A stretch of DNA of 64,000 nt from Knufia peltigerae (lineage: Eukaryota; Ascomycota; Eurotiomycetes; Chaetothyriales; Trichomeriaceae): positions 186,001-250,000 of the forward strand of contig JAPDRN010000020.1 of the NCBI GenBank assembly GCA_030247855.1, read 5' to 3'. Shown here one piece after another: positions 21,101-33,738 of the stretch (positions within the stretch are counted from its first letter, which is position 1; each line of letters begins with the position of its first letter). The notes under the pieces were generated by a model. It did no database searches. It was not told the origin of the DNA and worked only from the letters and a program-made list of their open reading frames with translations. A program made the position numbers and the translations under genes.

Positions 21101-21454
21101 TCATTTCTTCTTCGTCGAGGCTGCATCTGTTGTCTTTTTCGCTGCTTCGGCTGCGCATGCGGTCAGTTCTCACTTCAGATACTCAAGTTGACGTGAAAGG
21201 AAACCCACCTTTTGCTTGCTTTTCTCGCATAATGGCAGCCTGCGCCTCTTTCGCCCGCTGAAACTCGGTCCCGGTTTGTGTGTTCTTCTTTTTCTGTTGC
21301 CGCCCCGTTAAGTCAGCCACCCTATCGTAGGATCGTGGTGTATACAAAATCTTCGTATCGCATTCTTTGTTTTTTGGTACATCGTACGCACCTGTCCAGC
21401 TTGCTCTTTCATGTTCTTTTCGCGAGCCTTGTCCCGCTGATTGCCTCGAGTCAT
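21101..21454 (-). CDS. SERF-family (4F5) small basic protein
   Basis: Three exons, 21454-21392, 21293-21209 and 21150-21101, encode 65 residues. The opening MTRGNQRDKAREKN is the hallmark of the SERF/4F5 family, small highly charged proteins that bind nucleic acids and can promote amyloid aggregation. The first intron (97 nt, donor GTGCGT) joins EQAGQ to KKKNTQTG. The second (58 nt, donor GTGGGT, branch CTGAC) joins QAK to AEAAKKTTD, and the protein ends in STKKK. Its size and composition (Lys, Arg, Glu, Gln rich, no hydrophobic core) match the family. All joins keep frame. It is divergent from the DUF7598-type gene. Confidence 0.88.
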
Positions 21455-22551
21455 GTTTGCGTCTCGACAAGTATTGAGACGAGAAGTAGACTTCGATATG
21501 CAGCGAACAGACAGTTGAGAGTACACAGGATAGCGACCGGAAGGGTATGAGTAGTGCTAGGTCGTATAAGTGCCGTTGAGGGGAAACAAAAGGGTCACTT
21601 TGGTCAGATAACAGAGTCAATCCGCTTCAGTGCTTGGTCTTTTCTGCCTTCGAATAAATTCGAGGTGAGGAAGTGCACCTGAGTTAGGTTAGTCGACCGT
21701 AATAGTTTACTGCGAAGTATACGTACCAGACAGCAATATTGATCTGCCTCAGAATTTGGATCTTCCTTCACATCGGAAAATCAAGACTGTCAATATCGAC
21801 CAGAAATAAAGCAAAGTGTTTTCTTCATTGAATCGTTTGCATGATATATTCGATTGGATGCGACAATGTCGATGCTACAAATGAACTTGGCGGCAATGAG
21901 GGGCATGTGAACTGCTCCGAGGCGCGTTTCAGATTCATGGAGAGCCTCAACACCGTTGGATCCTAGCCATTCATTTCTTTCACCTACTCCAAGCCTGAGG
22001 AAACGATATGTCGAATCCTTCCTGACGAGTAGTGATCGATTTCGAAGGTGGCAAAAGGCCATTGCAGCATCTTCTCTGAAACTTTTTCGCAAAGATTCTC
22101 AGACAATTGGTGCATGTCACCAATTAGCACGTCTGGCTCGCGCGATGCCCGACGCATATACTACAGCCTCACCATTGTTCGCGCGCTTAATAGATGTCTA
22201 TTGCCGTGTGAGTATGACGGCTTTGTCGAGACCAACGAAGAGTCAAGAGGACAATAGAAGAAGTGGTTCATGGCTGCCTCACCCTCAAAATGCACAATCG
22301 TTTCCCATTCCTGTTCACCTTCACTCTCCCCTATTCAGTTCTATTGATGTTGTTGCAGCCGTTCAATGCTTTTGATCCTACTATTGTCCTCCTTAAGCAG
22401 GCACCTTTGACTAGGGCCATCTCTCCTTGTCAACTTCGATTTCCCTTGATATCTCAAACTCGCACTTCGACCTATTTCAATATTTAGTACCGCAACAATT
22501 TCGCAAGCTCAAAAGTCAACTTTCGTCCTGATTACTTACACCTTCCCAAAG
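21455..22551. promoter_or_regulatory. divergent intergenic region, SERF / DUF7598-type
   Basis: About 1.1 kb between two starts facing away from each other. It contains a 139-codon plus-strand frame without a domain. No element is assigned. Confidence 0.4.
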
Positions 22552-23493
22552 ATGCTGTTCTTTGGAAAATCTCTGCTCGGCGCTGGTTACGTCGTGCTCA
22601 ATGTCATTCGAGCTGTGAACATAATTGCCTTACTCAGTGTAATGGCTGCAAGCTCAGTCATGCTGGTCAAGACCTTCATTGTGTCCAAATTTTTCTTCTT
22701 CGATGCCTGCGAACACATCATCAGGATAGTGATGAGCGGTATGTTGATTGCGGTCACAAGCTATACAAGATGCTGACGGTTCCTCTAGGCTTTCTGATCG
22801 TGACAGAACTTCCACTCTTCAAGGGCTACATCTCGCGCAATTGGCCTCTCTTCAGTCCTCGATCGAGCTTCATCATGCTAGGTATCGCCATGATATTCCT
22901 CGGAAACAGTATCTTAGGTAATCTCAACAAACAAGCAACCAGTCAAGAGAGTTTGGGATTGCCATTCTGGCGACTTGTCATTGCTTCCGGCATCATCGTG
23001 CTGGTCATGGGACCCGTCAACCTCCTTGCGGTAAGCTTGCTTATTGGCGTTTGGGCTTTGGTTTTCGCAGGAATGAAATACTGACCTAGCACAGAGTTTT
23101 GTGTTTAGGGACAAAAAGGCACATCTCACTGCTCGTCAAGTCCGGTCTCATGGTGCAGTCGCATCTCACAGAGCTGATGTTGAGGCCTCGACTCCCAAAC
23201 CGCCCAGCCGACGCAGCCACTACCGATCATTCTTCTTGGGCTCCAAACGTGACACTCTCCCGCCTTACAATGTCCGCAAGGGTGCCAAGCAGAATGACAT
23301 GGTCGAAACACCGAAGATGCACCTCGCCATATCATCACCCTTCCAGTCCCAGGTCACCACTGTACAGAGTCCAGGTGGCGCGAGCTCAAAGTACAGCCAA
23401 AGTCCCAAGAGCGAACGATACTTGACGAGCCCCGAACTGAACAGACCCGATCTAGCACATCATCCAGCCATCACACATGGACAGGCTCTTTAG
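22552..23493 (+). CDS. DUF7598-type fungal membrane protein
   Basis: Three exons, 22552-22738, 22789-23030 and 23095-23493, encode 275 residues. The first 140 residues hold four hydrophobic segments: GAGYVVLNVIRAVNIIALLS, MLVKTFIVSKFFFFD with its neighbours, FIMLGIAMIFLGNSIL, and VIASGIIVLVMGPVNLLA. Between them are the conserved-looking GFLIVTELPLFKGY (made by splice 1) and LGNLNKQATSQESLG. Splice 2 joins NLLA to SFVFRDKKA. The C-terminal half is hydrophilic, Ser/Pro-rich and probably cytosolic. The pattern matches a family of fungal integral membrane proteins of unknown role that I remember as DUF7598; the number is from memory. Introns are 50 and 64 nt with good consensus. Confidence 0.78.
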
Positions 23494-26400
23494 GCAAGAG
23501 CTGCGAACGGTGATCTGGAATTTCAAAAAGGTCCTTGGATGGCCTCGGGTTCGGTACGTGAATGCAAAAGTCAAAGAGGATCTCTCCGGTCGTTCATACT
23601 AGCGCGTTGAGATTCGATGGGAAATGTGTAGCGTTGCTGCAGAAGGTCGAATCCATCTTACTTGGAATAGCAACCATTGGATTGAAGAATGGTTTAGTTG
23701 GATAGGGATATGAGAATCTTGGATATATCTTTTCTCTCCATATGTGTCTTTTGGACTACTCGACGGCCTTGACCATACTCCGTACTCAGATACCACCAGC
23801 TCAATAATAAATTAATTCATGAGCAAAAGTTCAAATACAACGGCGTTGGTCACTCGGGCACCCGGTTAGCCGCCGTTCAGGTTTGCGTTCATTGACCTTC
23901 AATTGATCATTGGCGAGTACTCGGTCATCCACAAAGACCCGATCATAATCTTGTAGGCGACGAGCCTAAAAGGGCTGAACTAGTTATGCCCGGGGAAAGA
24001 ATCTCATTGCCGCCGTGACGAAGGTGTTGGAAAAAGGGCTCCCTAGGCTTCTTATTCCAGGAGACCAACCAGGCATAGAATGGAATGTGGAAGGTGAGCC
24101 GAGAACGTGCATAGCGAGCGGGCTTCAGAGGGCATCCACACAAAGGACCAGCGTCGTCCTGTACTCGGTGCTATTTTATGCATACAGCACAATGATACGG
24201 AGTATAGTTTGTCGGAATAAGATACAAGAAGGGTCTTCGTCCGTAAACTAAGGCCGATCAGTACCAGTGTTCTAAGAAAAGCCAGGAGTAGTCGCACCGA
24301 CTGCGAGGAGGATGTTTTTATTTGAAGCCCTCTGAGAAACAAATCGAAGCGCGGCTGCATGCTCCGTGGTTCACACAACTATAAGTTTTTTTGTATGCGT
24401 ACGGAGTATCCGTACTGGGCCCCGTAATCCCCAAATTTGTACTTTGTTCGTTCTCAGGAACTGCAAAGGTTGACTTGGCCAGCCTTGGAAGAGCTAACAA
24501 CCTCCAGTCAAGTCCCTTCTGGGCCGAAGCGGCCCTCACACATCACATCCCATTATTGGTAATCGGATCATTTATCGTCTTGAGGAAAAACGAGTAGTTG
24601 CGAAAGGATTAGACAACTACGCGTACAGTACAGACACACACACACACACACACACATATCAAGTTCTCTCGGCACAACCCACTGCCGATAAGTTCTTACC
24701 TCGGGATGCCAAAAAACGAATGACAGGGGGGGCCCAGCTGTCAACGCGTTATCAGTTCTGCGATAGAACCCTGCTTGATAGAGGAGATAACCAAGGGGCT
24801 TTAGGCGCCGCTCAAAAAAAAAAAAAGGACCGACATCGGCAGAGACCTCAGCCAAAGTCTGCATTGGTTGGCACCCGTTCGATCTACTAATTTTTTTATT
24901 TCAATCCTCATACTTTTTTTTCCAGTCGCTGGCAGATCGAGCGCTGTACCAGATTATTATTACCCCCGATTCACGATTTTATCCGTCCATAGCCCAGTAA
25001 CCCCGAGACATGGTACTCCATACTAGTTATGCTCTCCCGTACCCGCCCTTCACAGAAACATGCCTAGTAGGTTGCCACAACTGGGGGAATCTAACCAAAC
25101 CAGGGCTCGTCTGAAACCCCGCTCTTTAGTGTAACACGATCGAATTCAGGATGGCTGTCCTGTCCTTTCGCTTTCGCATCTGCTACTTTTTGTGGGCACA
25201 AAGGAGCCCGAAGAGGGGGAAGCACAAGGCGTGGACCATAGACTTCGGCTTGACATTTGAATACCGGTTTTGGGTCCCTTTCTCTGTGGCTCAGAAAGCG
25301 GCAGTGACAGGCCTCATGTCTCTGAAGGTCCAAAACAAAAAAAAATTGTTCCGGAGGATCAGCAAGTGATAGTCGCTGGGAGAGCCGGACGACTGGGAAA
25401 GGATTGTCCTTCTGGAAGAAAGTTTGAAAATAACAATAATAGGCCGATGTCCGGGTGCACTGTTGTCAGACATTGGACCAGAGAGTCTCCGGCGCGGCGG
25501 CCTCTTTTACGGGGTGATTATCCATCTTATCCAGCTTGAGTATATCTCGTACGGGATGTACGTGTACGAGTACTCATACTCCATACTCGTATGGATATTG
25601 CGAAGAGGCATTGGACCGATGACGCAGGTTAAAGTCGATGCTGACCAAGGTCATAAGCTGAAGGGGCACGATGGATGCTGTGCAGCACTATTGGGAGGCC
25701 ACGGGACCAGGTCGTATCTATGCACAGGTCAATCCGATGACGGAATTGTGGGCTCGACAAGTGCGTGATTTTGTTGCCTCGCGCCGCTATCAGGCGACCA
25801 GAGCAGCCGCCAGTCAGAATACTGGCCCGGTGCCTTCATGGGTACGAGCTTTGGGGTGCTGGAGGCGTTGGCGCGTACCTTACTGCAGCTGTTCGCATAC
25901 AATGCATATCTAGGTACCTGTTGGTGGCAAACCTGGTCTCTTGGTTCGACACGTCGGTCTTATCCTTCTCCACACAACCTCAAGAGCCACGACATCGAAC
26001 TCTGCCGTGCCGCATGCGTTGCGATCTACTTTCGTACTCGATTTGTCTTTCCCACGGCGCCGCGTCCAGACTGCGTGGCTCTAAGTTCTCCCTGAAGCAT
26101 GGCTCTCGCTCGGGCCATCGCATAGAACAGTTGGCCACCAATAGACATATGGACTCGTAGCTAGAACACTCGTCGACTTTGTGCTGATTCGCGGAGTCAA
26201 AGAGGTACCGGGAGGGTGGCCCAGCGCAATTGTGCTCATCATTGCCACTCGGAGTAACCGTGGGGAGAGCGATTGAGCGATACCTTGACACCTTTTGGGC
26301 TGGCGCGGCTGGCCCGAGTATCATCTATCACTGGTACTACGGAGTACTTCTCCAGCTCCTCGCATGGCGCGGACGAGGTCCGTTCCCTCGCATCCTTGTC

Positions 26401-27594
26401 TGTACCGGTATTTAAGTGCAGTCTGTATGTGAATTAATCGACGGGCATCGTAGATCTCGGATTTGTCGTCTCTAGTTTACGTTGACAATAATAATCATGA
26501 TGAAACAGGCCTCTTGACGAGCCGATACGATTCTTCGTGAGGGGGCCGCAATTGTTTTGGCAAGGAAATGTTTTAGTCAGGTACGAAGCGAGACTGACGG
26601 CGTGTTGTGGCCTGGTTTGCCTGACCCATGACCATGTCTCGATACTCCAAAAAACGCCCCCATGCCTCGTATGCTTGTTGTCCTACGGAGTAACAAGCCC
26701 TGGTCATGTCCATGTTCGCCGTGATCCCATCATCAACTCGAACCCCGTGGTCATCGGCATCTGGCGGTTGATGGTCGATGGGGTTGCATTCCACCATTCC
26801 TTCGATGAACTGAATTTGTATTGTACTCGTACATAATCCCGACGCGCATTCTACTTCCCCTGTTTGTCACCACGTACACTCGTCCGAGACCTGCGCTTGC
26901 TTATCGCGCGCACACAAGATCAAATCTCTCCTGGCGCTCTCGTTGTTGAGACACTCGCCAATAGACTCGCCTGGGACAGAGCCACGATAATTAATTTCCT
27001 GCAGACGCTTAGGCCCAGGCACGGGCTGACCCCGCAGCTAACGAAGCAAGGAACCAGTCAAAGGCACAGAGGCAGCGAGAGGTCAGAAGACAGCGGAACG
27101 AGTTTAGCCTGGACGAAAGAAGGTGGACGATTCAATTTTGGCCCTTGTCCAGAAAAAAAAAAGTGTCCAACTCGCAGCTCCTCTTTCAGTCGTTCGCTCT
27201 CCACAGCCACAGTGGACAGTTCACACTCATAGACATTCCAGCCTGTGCCTGTTCCGCACTCCCACACTCCTACATCCACGGTTCACACATTCCAACACTT
27301 CTGGTTCCTGAACATCTCATCTCTCTTTCCAACGCATCCAACCACCGGCCTACCAACACTCAATCACTGTCGGCTCGAGTCGCTACACAATCCATTCGCA
27401 CCACGAGACAATCACGACTCCCCAACAAAGCCCCTCGCGTTCAATCGATTCGCCGGTGCATGCCCGAATCTCCCCCCCCACCAAACAATTCGCCTTGACT
27501 GCTGCCATCTCCTGACGGCTCTCAAGTTTCGAGACTACCAAAAAGTTTTGGACTCGGGAGTCGTCTGATAACTTCCTCCATTATTCTGTTTACA
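23494..27594. other. 4.1 kb region without a recognisable gene
   Basis: Short frames only on both strands, no conserved motif, and no clear transposon ends. It holds five of the nine exact copies of TACGGAGTA/TACTCCGTA (23776, 24196, 24400, 26338, 26684), three copies of TACGAGTA/TACTCGTA (25565, 25584, 26824), an (AC)n tract, poly-A and poly-T runs, and short inverted repeats. The last several hundred bases are pyrimidine/CA-rich and look like the promoter and leader of the C2H2 gene. A non-coding RNA cannot be excluded. Confidence 0.5.
24634..24656. repeat. (AC)n microsatellite
   Basis: About 11 uninterrupted AC dinucleotides in the gene-poor region. Confidence 0.9.
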
Positions 27595-28964
27595 ATGGCT
27601 TCTTCAAAGGTGAGCACAAAAAAAAAGTCACGGATGACCCATTCTCGACCTGAAGCCCGTGCTGACTCTAGTTCTAAACAAAGGAACAACCATCTTCTCG
27701 TCCTGCCTCGGGCAGCTTCTCAAGGCCCTCGTCTAACACGACAAGACAACATTCTCATTCTATCTCCTTAGCGCCTACAAACCCCTCCCATCGAGTCAAT
27801 CGTCGAAAGAGCGTCAATACTTCAACCACTGCACAGGCCGCTATCGCTGCGGCATTGAGAGAACAAGGTGACGCGTCAGTCATGCCGTTCCAAACCCACC
27901 GAAGAAGTTTGGGCTCAAGAAAGACAATGGAGTCACAAAGTATGAGTGCCAGACCGAGTATGCACTCGTACTTCAATGGTGGCTCCGGGAGTCGCAGTGG
28001 CCAAGACAATGAAGCCCTCGAGGACAACTCACAAGATGAGGACCAGGCCTCGTCTTCCAAAAACACGAGTACCAAAAATAGAAACAGAAGAGCTAGTGAA
28101 GGGTCATACTTGATCAAAGGCGATGGCAAGAAGTCAGCATCTGAGCTGCGCTGCGACACCTGTGGCAAGGGTTACAAGCACAGCAGTTGCCTCACCAAGC
28201 ATCTGTACGGTTGACCTGGACTTTCCACACTACTTGTACTGACAGAATCTAGATGGGAACATGATCCAGCATGGGCGATTACGTCTAAGCTGCTTATTTC
28301 TAAGCATCAGCAGGTTCAATTGCTAGAAGCCGCGTCCGTGCTGTGCAACATGACTTCGGAGGGATCGCCATTGACCCCATCCGATCTTGAAGCAGCGGTC
28401 ATCGACCCTAGTGAAGGATCTTCGGCTTCTCCAGGCTTCTCCTCCTCTGAAATGCACGACGACGTCAGCTCTGTTGAGACCACACCGCCGCCCATGAGCG
28501 AAGCCGCCTACCCTGTTCCTGACGCCAAGCGCTTCAGTGTCAGCAGCAATGGTTTCTCACGCTCATACAGATCGATTCCGTCAAGCTCCTACACCGAGAG
28601 CGTTTTGTCGCCGAGCCTGCCGCCACAAAGATTTTCCGGGGTGGACTTCCGCCCTAGCACATCGGGAACCGATGATGGCAGTCTTGCTGCAGCCACCGCA
28701 GGCCTTACCTTCAACGGGACACCTCGCACAAAACCGACCTATTTAGGTGCCGATGTCCCGCCTGTACCACCATTGCCACAACAGTACCAGTCCTTCAACA
28801 GCAAATCGTCTGACAGTACATTGACCAACGTATATAATCCTTTGTTGCAGATGCATCCCCCGACTTTGACCCAAAACCTCTCGGACGAACGCAGCTACCG
28901 GGAGAATGAAGAGGACAAGGACATTGCCATGGAGGATGAAGAAATGTTCAGGATGGAGGAATAA
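27595..28964 (+). CDS. single C2H2 zinc-finger protein
   Basis: Three exons, 27595-27609, 27684-28204 and 28253-28964, encode 415 residues. Exon 1 contributes only MASSK. The second intron (donor GTACGG, 48 nt) falls inside the zinc finger: the joined sequence CDTCGKGYKHSSCLTKHLWE then H gives a perfect C-x2-C-x12-H-x3-H finger (Cys162, Cys165, His178, His182). The N-terminal part is Ser/Thr/Asn-rich and basic (HRVNRRKS), and an acidic stretch (ALEDNSQDEDQ) precedes the finger. The C-terminal half is Ser/Pro-rich and ends in an acidic tail (EENEEDKDIAMEDEEM type). It is probably nuclear, with DNA or RNA binding through the one finger. Its role is unknown. Confidence 0.85.
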
Positions 28965-30329
28965 TAAACTACATCACCAGTCCCCGAGCGAGACTATCCG
29001 TTCCTTACTACACCCGATTTTTCCTACGTTCTTTTACAACATGAATTGATTGGGAAGGTTCTTCGCAGTATGTACGTACTTTTTTGGTGTGACAAAAACC
29101 ACAAACAGAAAAAATCATACTCCCCAGCTCCGCCGACAGATCCTGAAAGCACCGATGAGTTGGCTCGTTCTACGTCACGAAGTCGACGAGGTTAAAGTGA
29201 GTGGGACTGTCCTGTCCTTTGCGTCGAGCAGGCTTTTTACATGTCATACGAATTGGAGTTGTTATATCTTTGAAATGCAGGAAAGCAATAAGGCACAGCA
29301 AGCCACTTTTTAGTACGACGAAATGATATTGGATTCATCAATTTAAGACTGCAAAATTTTCTTTTGGGCTGATTTTTCATCGTTGCGCGTGTGTGCCTGC
29401 GTAAGGACATGGTTTTTGCTAACGCGCTTCGTGGCTTTTCTACATTTTGTGCTGGTGGTATGTGTTGCGATGGCCGCAAAGCCGTTCGATGATCCGATCA
29501 ACAAAACCCCCGCGCTTTGGATCAGCGTTGATGTGCGCCTGGTAGCGCGCCATGATTGTCGGTTCTTCCACTTTTGGCGCAAAGGTTGTACTGTACCGAT
29601 GGAGTCTATCTGGCGTCAACGCTGATCAGGGACTCACGGCGGCGGAGCTTATCCGCCAGCCTACGAGTAGGCTCTCAGCCACTTTTCTTGACGATCGAAC
29701 CGGTTCGTGAGAGTTTCAAAGGCACGAGTACGACGATGATGGCGACCAATTCTTTTTGGGAGGGGGTCGGAAACGATCTCAAGTTGAGATGTTGATCGAT
29801 ATACTGGTAGATCACGCTTGTTGTTCGACGAGGCTGGGGGTTTCGAGCCTTTTTTTTTTGTTGAGAGACCAAGAGGTGAATGCATTACCGGAGTACTTAC
29901 TACTTGAGTGCGACGTCACATGGATTCTGCAGTGATAGACGTACTCATCAATAAAGCAAACGAAGACGTATGTGTAGTAAATAGAATATAGTACTTCGTG
30001 TGTTGGCTTCGAGAACACGATACCTACGTTTACACTCATTCTTCATAGCAAGCCTGAGACAGTGTGAGAGTAGCGTATAGAAGAGTAATTAGAGGTATTT
30101 TGCTTTTTAGGCAGCCTCCTTTTACTCTGTTTTGAAACCACCCTTTGCGTTTTCAAATGGCCAACCGATACCTAGGTGTATTCCTACAAGGTTCATCTAT
30201 TTTCAGATCAAAAGTGCATTTCAAAAAGTCTTCTAATCATTTTTGGGTTCCTACTGCAATGATGTCGATTATTTTCCTCGTCACAACCAAGTATCCTTTT
30301 GCATGTGTTACCTACCGTGGCAATCCCAA
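28965..30329. other. convergent spacer, C2H2 gene / dehydrogenase
   Basis: About 1.4 kb between convergent stops. It has a hairpin GGCGGAGCTTATCCGCC near 29640, TACGAGTA at 29662-29669 and a perfect palindrome CGAACCGGTTCG at 29696-29707. No gene is recognised. Confidence 0.5.
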
Positions 30330-31446
30330 CTATTGCTCGTTCAACCACTTGTACACGACCCTCAAATCCTTGCCTGCGTACCTGGGATCACTCGAGACTT
30401 GATCGAGGACCTTTAGGGTTTCTAAAGAGAGTAGAGGTTTCGCCCCAGCCATCTCCGCCAACCTCACGCCCAACTTGAGGTCCTTCTGGCCGAGCTCCAA
30501 CCGGAACCCACCGTTGTACCCGTTGCTGGCGGCGCCCCCGGGGGTGATCCCAGGCACGGGGTTGTTCTTGGACGTGATCCAGCTCTGACCGCTGCTGGAA
30601 TTGATCGTGTCGATCAGATCCTTCATGTCGAGGTTCAACTTCGCACCGATGTTGAGAGCTTCACTGGCGACCAAAACCTGCGTGATGGACATGTAATTGT
30701 TGATGGTCTTGAAGGCGGTCCCGGACCCGACCTCGCCGCACCTCCGGATACTCGTCCCCATGTACTCGAGCAACGGTTTGACGACGGGGAAAATGGACTC
30801 TTCACAACCGACCATGACGGTGAGAGTACCCGCTTTGGCACCCAACGGACCTCCCGAGATCGGTGCGTCGATGAAGGTCAGGCCGCTTCTTGAAGAAGAA
30901 GAAGAGGACGCATCGCGGATCTTGTTGATGATTTCGAGACTCATCGTACCACATTCCATGGCGATTTTGGGGTTTTTGGAGTTCGACTGCTTGACACCCG
31001 CGAGAATGCCATTTGCCGGGTCGAGCCATACACTCTCGCAAGCTGCATCATTGGGTAAGACTGTGAGTATTGTGTCCTGTGGGCTGAAACTTCAGTATTT
31101 CGGTTGTAGCTTTTTGAAAGCATCTATTCTGGACTCAAATGGTGTCACTCACGGCTTTCTGAATGGCCTCTGCTCCATTCTTGGCTACTACCACAGGTCC
31201 AAATTTGCCGGTTTGTTCTTGGAATTTCGAAAGGGCTTCTTCAGACACGTCACAAATAACGAGAGTCTTTTCCTTGGGCATTTTCGTACGTAGGTTGACT
31301 GCCATGTTGTAACCCATGACGCCGAGGCCTGTTGGTTTGCTTCAGTTTCTCAGTTTTCCATTTGTTTCTTCCCTGTCATGCTCGTTCTCAGTAGACGTAC
31401 CTATAAAGGCCACGGCTTCTTGTGATGTTGCTGCTGCTGTTGCCAT
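30330..31446 (-). CDS. 3-hydroxyisobutyrate dehydrogenase-like oxidoreductase
   Basis: Exons 31446-31401, 31328-31153 and 31076-30330 encode 322 residues. The NAD(P)-binding loop FIGLGVMG is completed across the first splice (Gly16-Gly21). The family's substrate motif DAPISGGPLGAKAGTL, the GTLTVMVGC strand, and the catalytic-lysine segment GTAFKTINNY (Lys near 197) are all present. These beta-hydroxyacid dehydrogenases oxidise a hydroxy acid to a semialdehyde, in valine breakdown for the classical enzyme, or reduce succinic semialdehyde or glyoxylate in related ones. The N-terminus MATAAATSQEAVAF is short and lacks a clear mitochondrial presequence, so the enzyme may be cytosolic and the substrate may differ from 3-hydroxyisobutyrate. 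Introns are 72 and 76 nt. Confidence 0.9.
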
Positions 31447-32442
31447 GTTTATTTCTTGATCTGTTCCTTCAACGTGTATATATTTGTTTTGATGAATGGC
31501 CCATCAGGTGGATTCGTCTAGAATGCGTTTACAAACCAGGGAAATGCTATGCGACTTTTAGAGAATCGGAGACCAAAGTCGACCTTTCTCCGATGATGAC
31601 GGGATACATATTGGAGGCAAAAGGCTCGATACTGCTGTCAAGATCGTCCCACACGATGAGGAGAAGGCCCTCACTACTTCTCGTACAATAAGGTACTTTT
31701 TTGAGTCGTCGACGAGAACTAGACAAAGAAAGAGGGTCAGCCGTTCTCCGCATGGTTTGCATATCCTCGGTCCATACGTGACGAAAGGGAACTTGAATCT
31801 GGGGATCTTAATCTGATCAGTGGTGTAAGTAGTCTGTCCATCAATTACTATACTTGTACTTGGCAGAGCTTAACGGTTGAATTGCCATATACAACTACTC
31901 GTAGTAGGTTCTGGCTAGCATGTGAGGATGTGGGAGATATCTCTGACTTTTGTTCTGAATACAACTGTAGGTGCCGAGGTATGTTGCTTACCTACTTTGG
32001 TAGGTGAACAGCAAAAATGCTCTAATCCAGCCTCCCCAGCAATCGTCCGCCCGAAATATGCTTCTATCTCTCAGTCGTCCACTCTGAATACTCCGTACGT
32101 ACGTGCGTATGCGCTCCGTGAATAACCTTTTTGTTCTCTGCTCGTGATAGCTGCCTACCTGGGTAAAGGGAGGTACTTACTGACGAGTAGGAAGTACGAA
32201 TACTAGCCCCCAGCGTATCTCGCTACCCTGGCACACGACCAGAAATCTGTCATCGGCAGGGTTTTGATATTGTCGACAAACCTGGTCCTAAGATCTGAGG
32301 CACTTGTGGTGCTGGTTCTAGGTTCTCCCCTCTTGCTCAACCCTTCACAGCATTTTATATTGCCACCCTACCGCACAGTGGCTTCTCGACTTCTCTTCGC
32401 GCCCGCCAGGAACCGTGGCAGGTCAACGAACAATCATTCAAC
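31447..32442. promoter_or_regulatory. divergent intergenic region, dehydrogenase / hydrolase
   Basis: About 1 kb between divergent starts. Contains TACTCGTA at 31896-31903, TACTCCGTA at 32089-32097 followed by ACGTACGTGCGTA, and an inverted pair CTACTTTGGTAG near 31991. No gene is recognised. Confidence 0.45.
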
Positions 32443-33738
32443 ATGCCACTCACCGCGGCCGAAGTTCTTGCGCATCCTGCCTACAAGACTGTACATTGGG
32501 ATCTGCCGCCTACAAAACAAGGCAAATGTGAGGTCGCCAAAGGCCGGGCTGGGGGACCTTTCAACATTCATTACGAAGTTCACGGTACGGGAAATGTCAA
32601 GCTTGTGGTGAGTTTTTGTTTCTCTTATTCATTCGAGTTGTCGGGAATATGACCTAAACCTATGGTCCTGCTGTGTATCAACAAGAGAATGTGGTCAGCG
32701 ATCGACAAGGCGATAGATGATATCTTCGAGCCCGTACCGTCTCCCCCAGACAGTATCATCCAATCCCCAGGCCAGACCCCCTTGATTTCTATTCGTATAT
32801 ACTAACCATATCTCCAAAAAAAATTGCAGTGGATAATGGGCCTTGGAGCGTTCCGGACAGCATGGAAACGTCAAACCAAATACTTTGGTCACGGCCGATC
32901 ATCTCGATACTCTTCTCTCGTCTTTGACAACAGAGGAATGGGTCTTTCGGACAAACCGAGCTGTCGATATTCCACGTCCGAGATGGCCAAGGACATACTC
33001 GACCTGTTGAGTCATTTAGGATGGATCCCGTCCGATTCTTCACCGACCACAACCTCGACCTCGACATCAACTGCCTCGCCCGGAGCTGGTGGACCTGGAC
33101 GCGAGAGGAATCTACACGTAATAGGCGTCAGCATGGGCGGCATGATCGCACAGGAACTCGGCCTCCTCATCCCCTCGCACGTCGCGTCGCTCGGCTTGGT
33201 ATCCACGGCGCCCCGTCTGGTACGCACGATCCCTTTTATCGAGAACCTCAGACAGCGCATCAACATGTTCATCCCGCGCGACATTGACGTTCAACTCGAC
33301 GAGATCGCCCACCGTCTGTTCTCGGACGAGTTCCTCGCGCTGCCGGACACCGAGCAACCGGAAAACTCGGGCTTGAATTACCCCACGAATCGCGACCGGT
33401 TCGCCGCCGGGGAGCTGGACAAGCGGTCCGACAAGGAAGGCTTCACCAGAAAGGGGTTCATGCTGCAGGCCATTGCGGCCGGGTGGCACCACAAGAGTGC
33501 GGCTCAGATCGCACAGTTGGCAGACCAAGTCGGCCGGGATCGCATCGCCGTGCTCCACGGCACCGGGGATCGGATGATCACCTTCCACCACGCCGAGATG
33601 TTGAAGGATCAGCTCGGTCAGGGAATCGAGTACAAAGTCTGGAAGGGAAAGGGCCATGTGCTGATGTGGGAGGAAGAAGATGAATTCAACGCCTACTTCG
33701 ACGACTTCTTTGCAAGATGTGATGGGTTGGGACGGTAA
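32443..33738 (+). CDS. alpha/beta-hydrolase fold protein
   Basis: Two exons, 32443-32607 and 32830-33738, encode 357 residues. The long intron (222 nt) joins GNVKLV to WIMGLGAFRTAW, the region of the oxyanion loop. The motifs are FDNRGMGLSDKP, the nucleophile elbow IGVSMGGMIAQ (G-x-S-x-G), the acid-bearing HGTGDRMI, and the His-bearing KGKGHVLMWE. The last two complete a Ser-Asp-His triad. A Ser/Thr/Pro-rich insert (about residues 120-140) is unusual. No signal peptide or membrane anchor is seen. The catalytic strands resemble haloperoxidase/lipase-like hydrolases, but the substrate is unknown. It is convergent with PAM18. Confidence 0.85.

Noticed and set aside
21956..22375. 139-codon plus-strand frame in the SERF/DUF7598 spacer
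   Set aside because: No recognisable feature; most likely promoter and leader sequence.
23494..27594. Possible RIP-mutated transposon
   Set aside because: No transposase reading, terminal repeats or strong AT bias could be seen by eye. A composition index or genome self-match would be needed.
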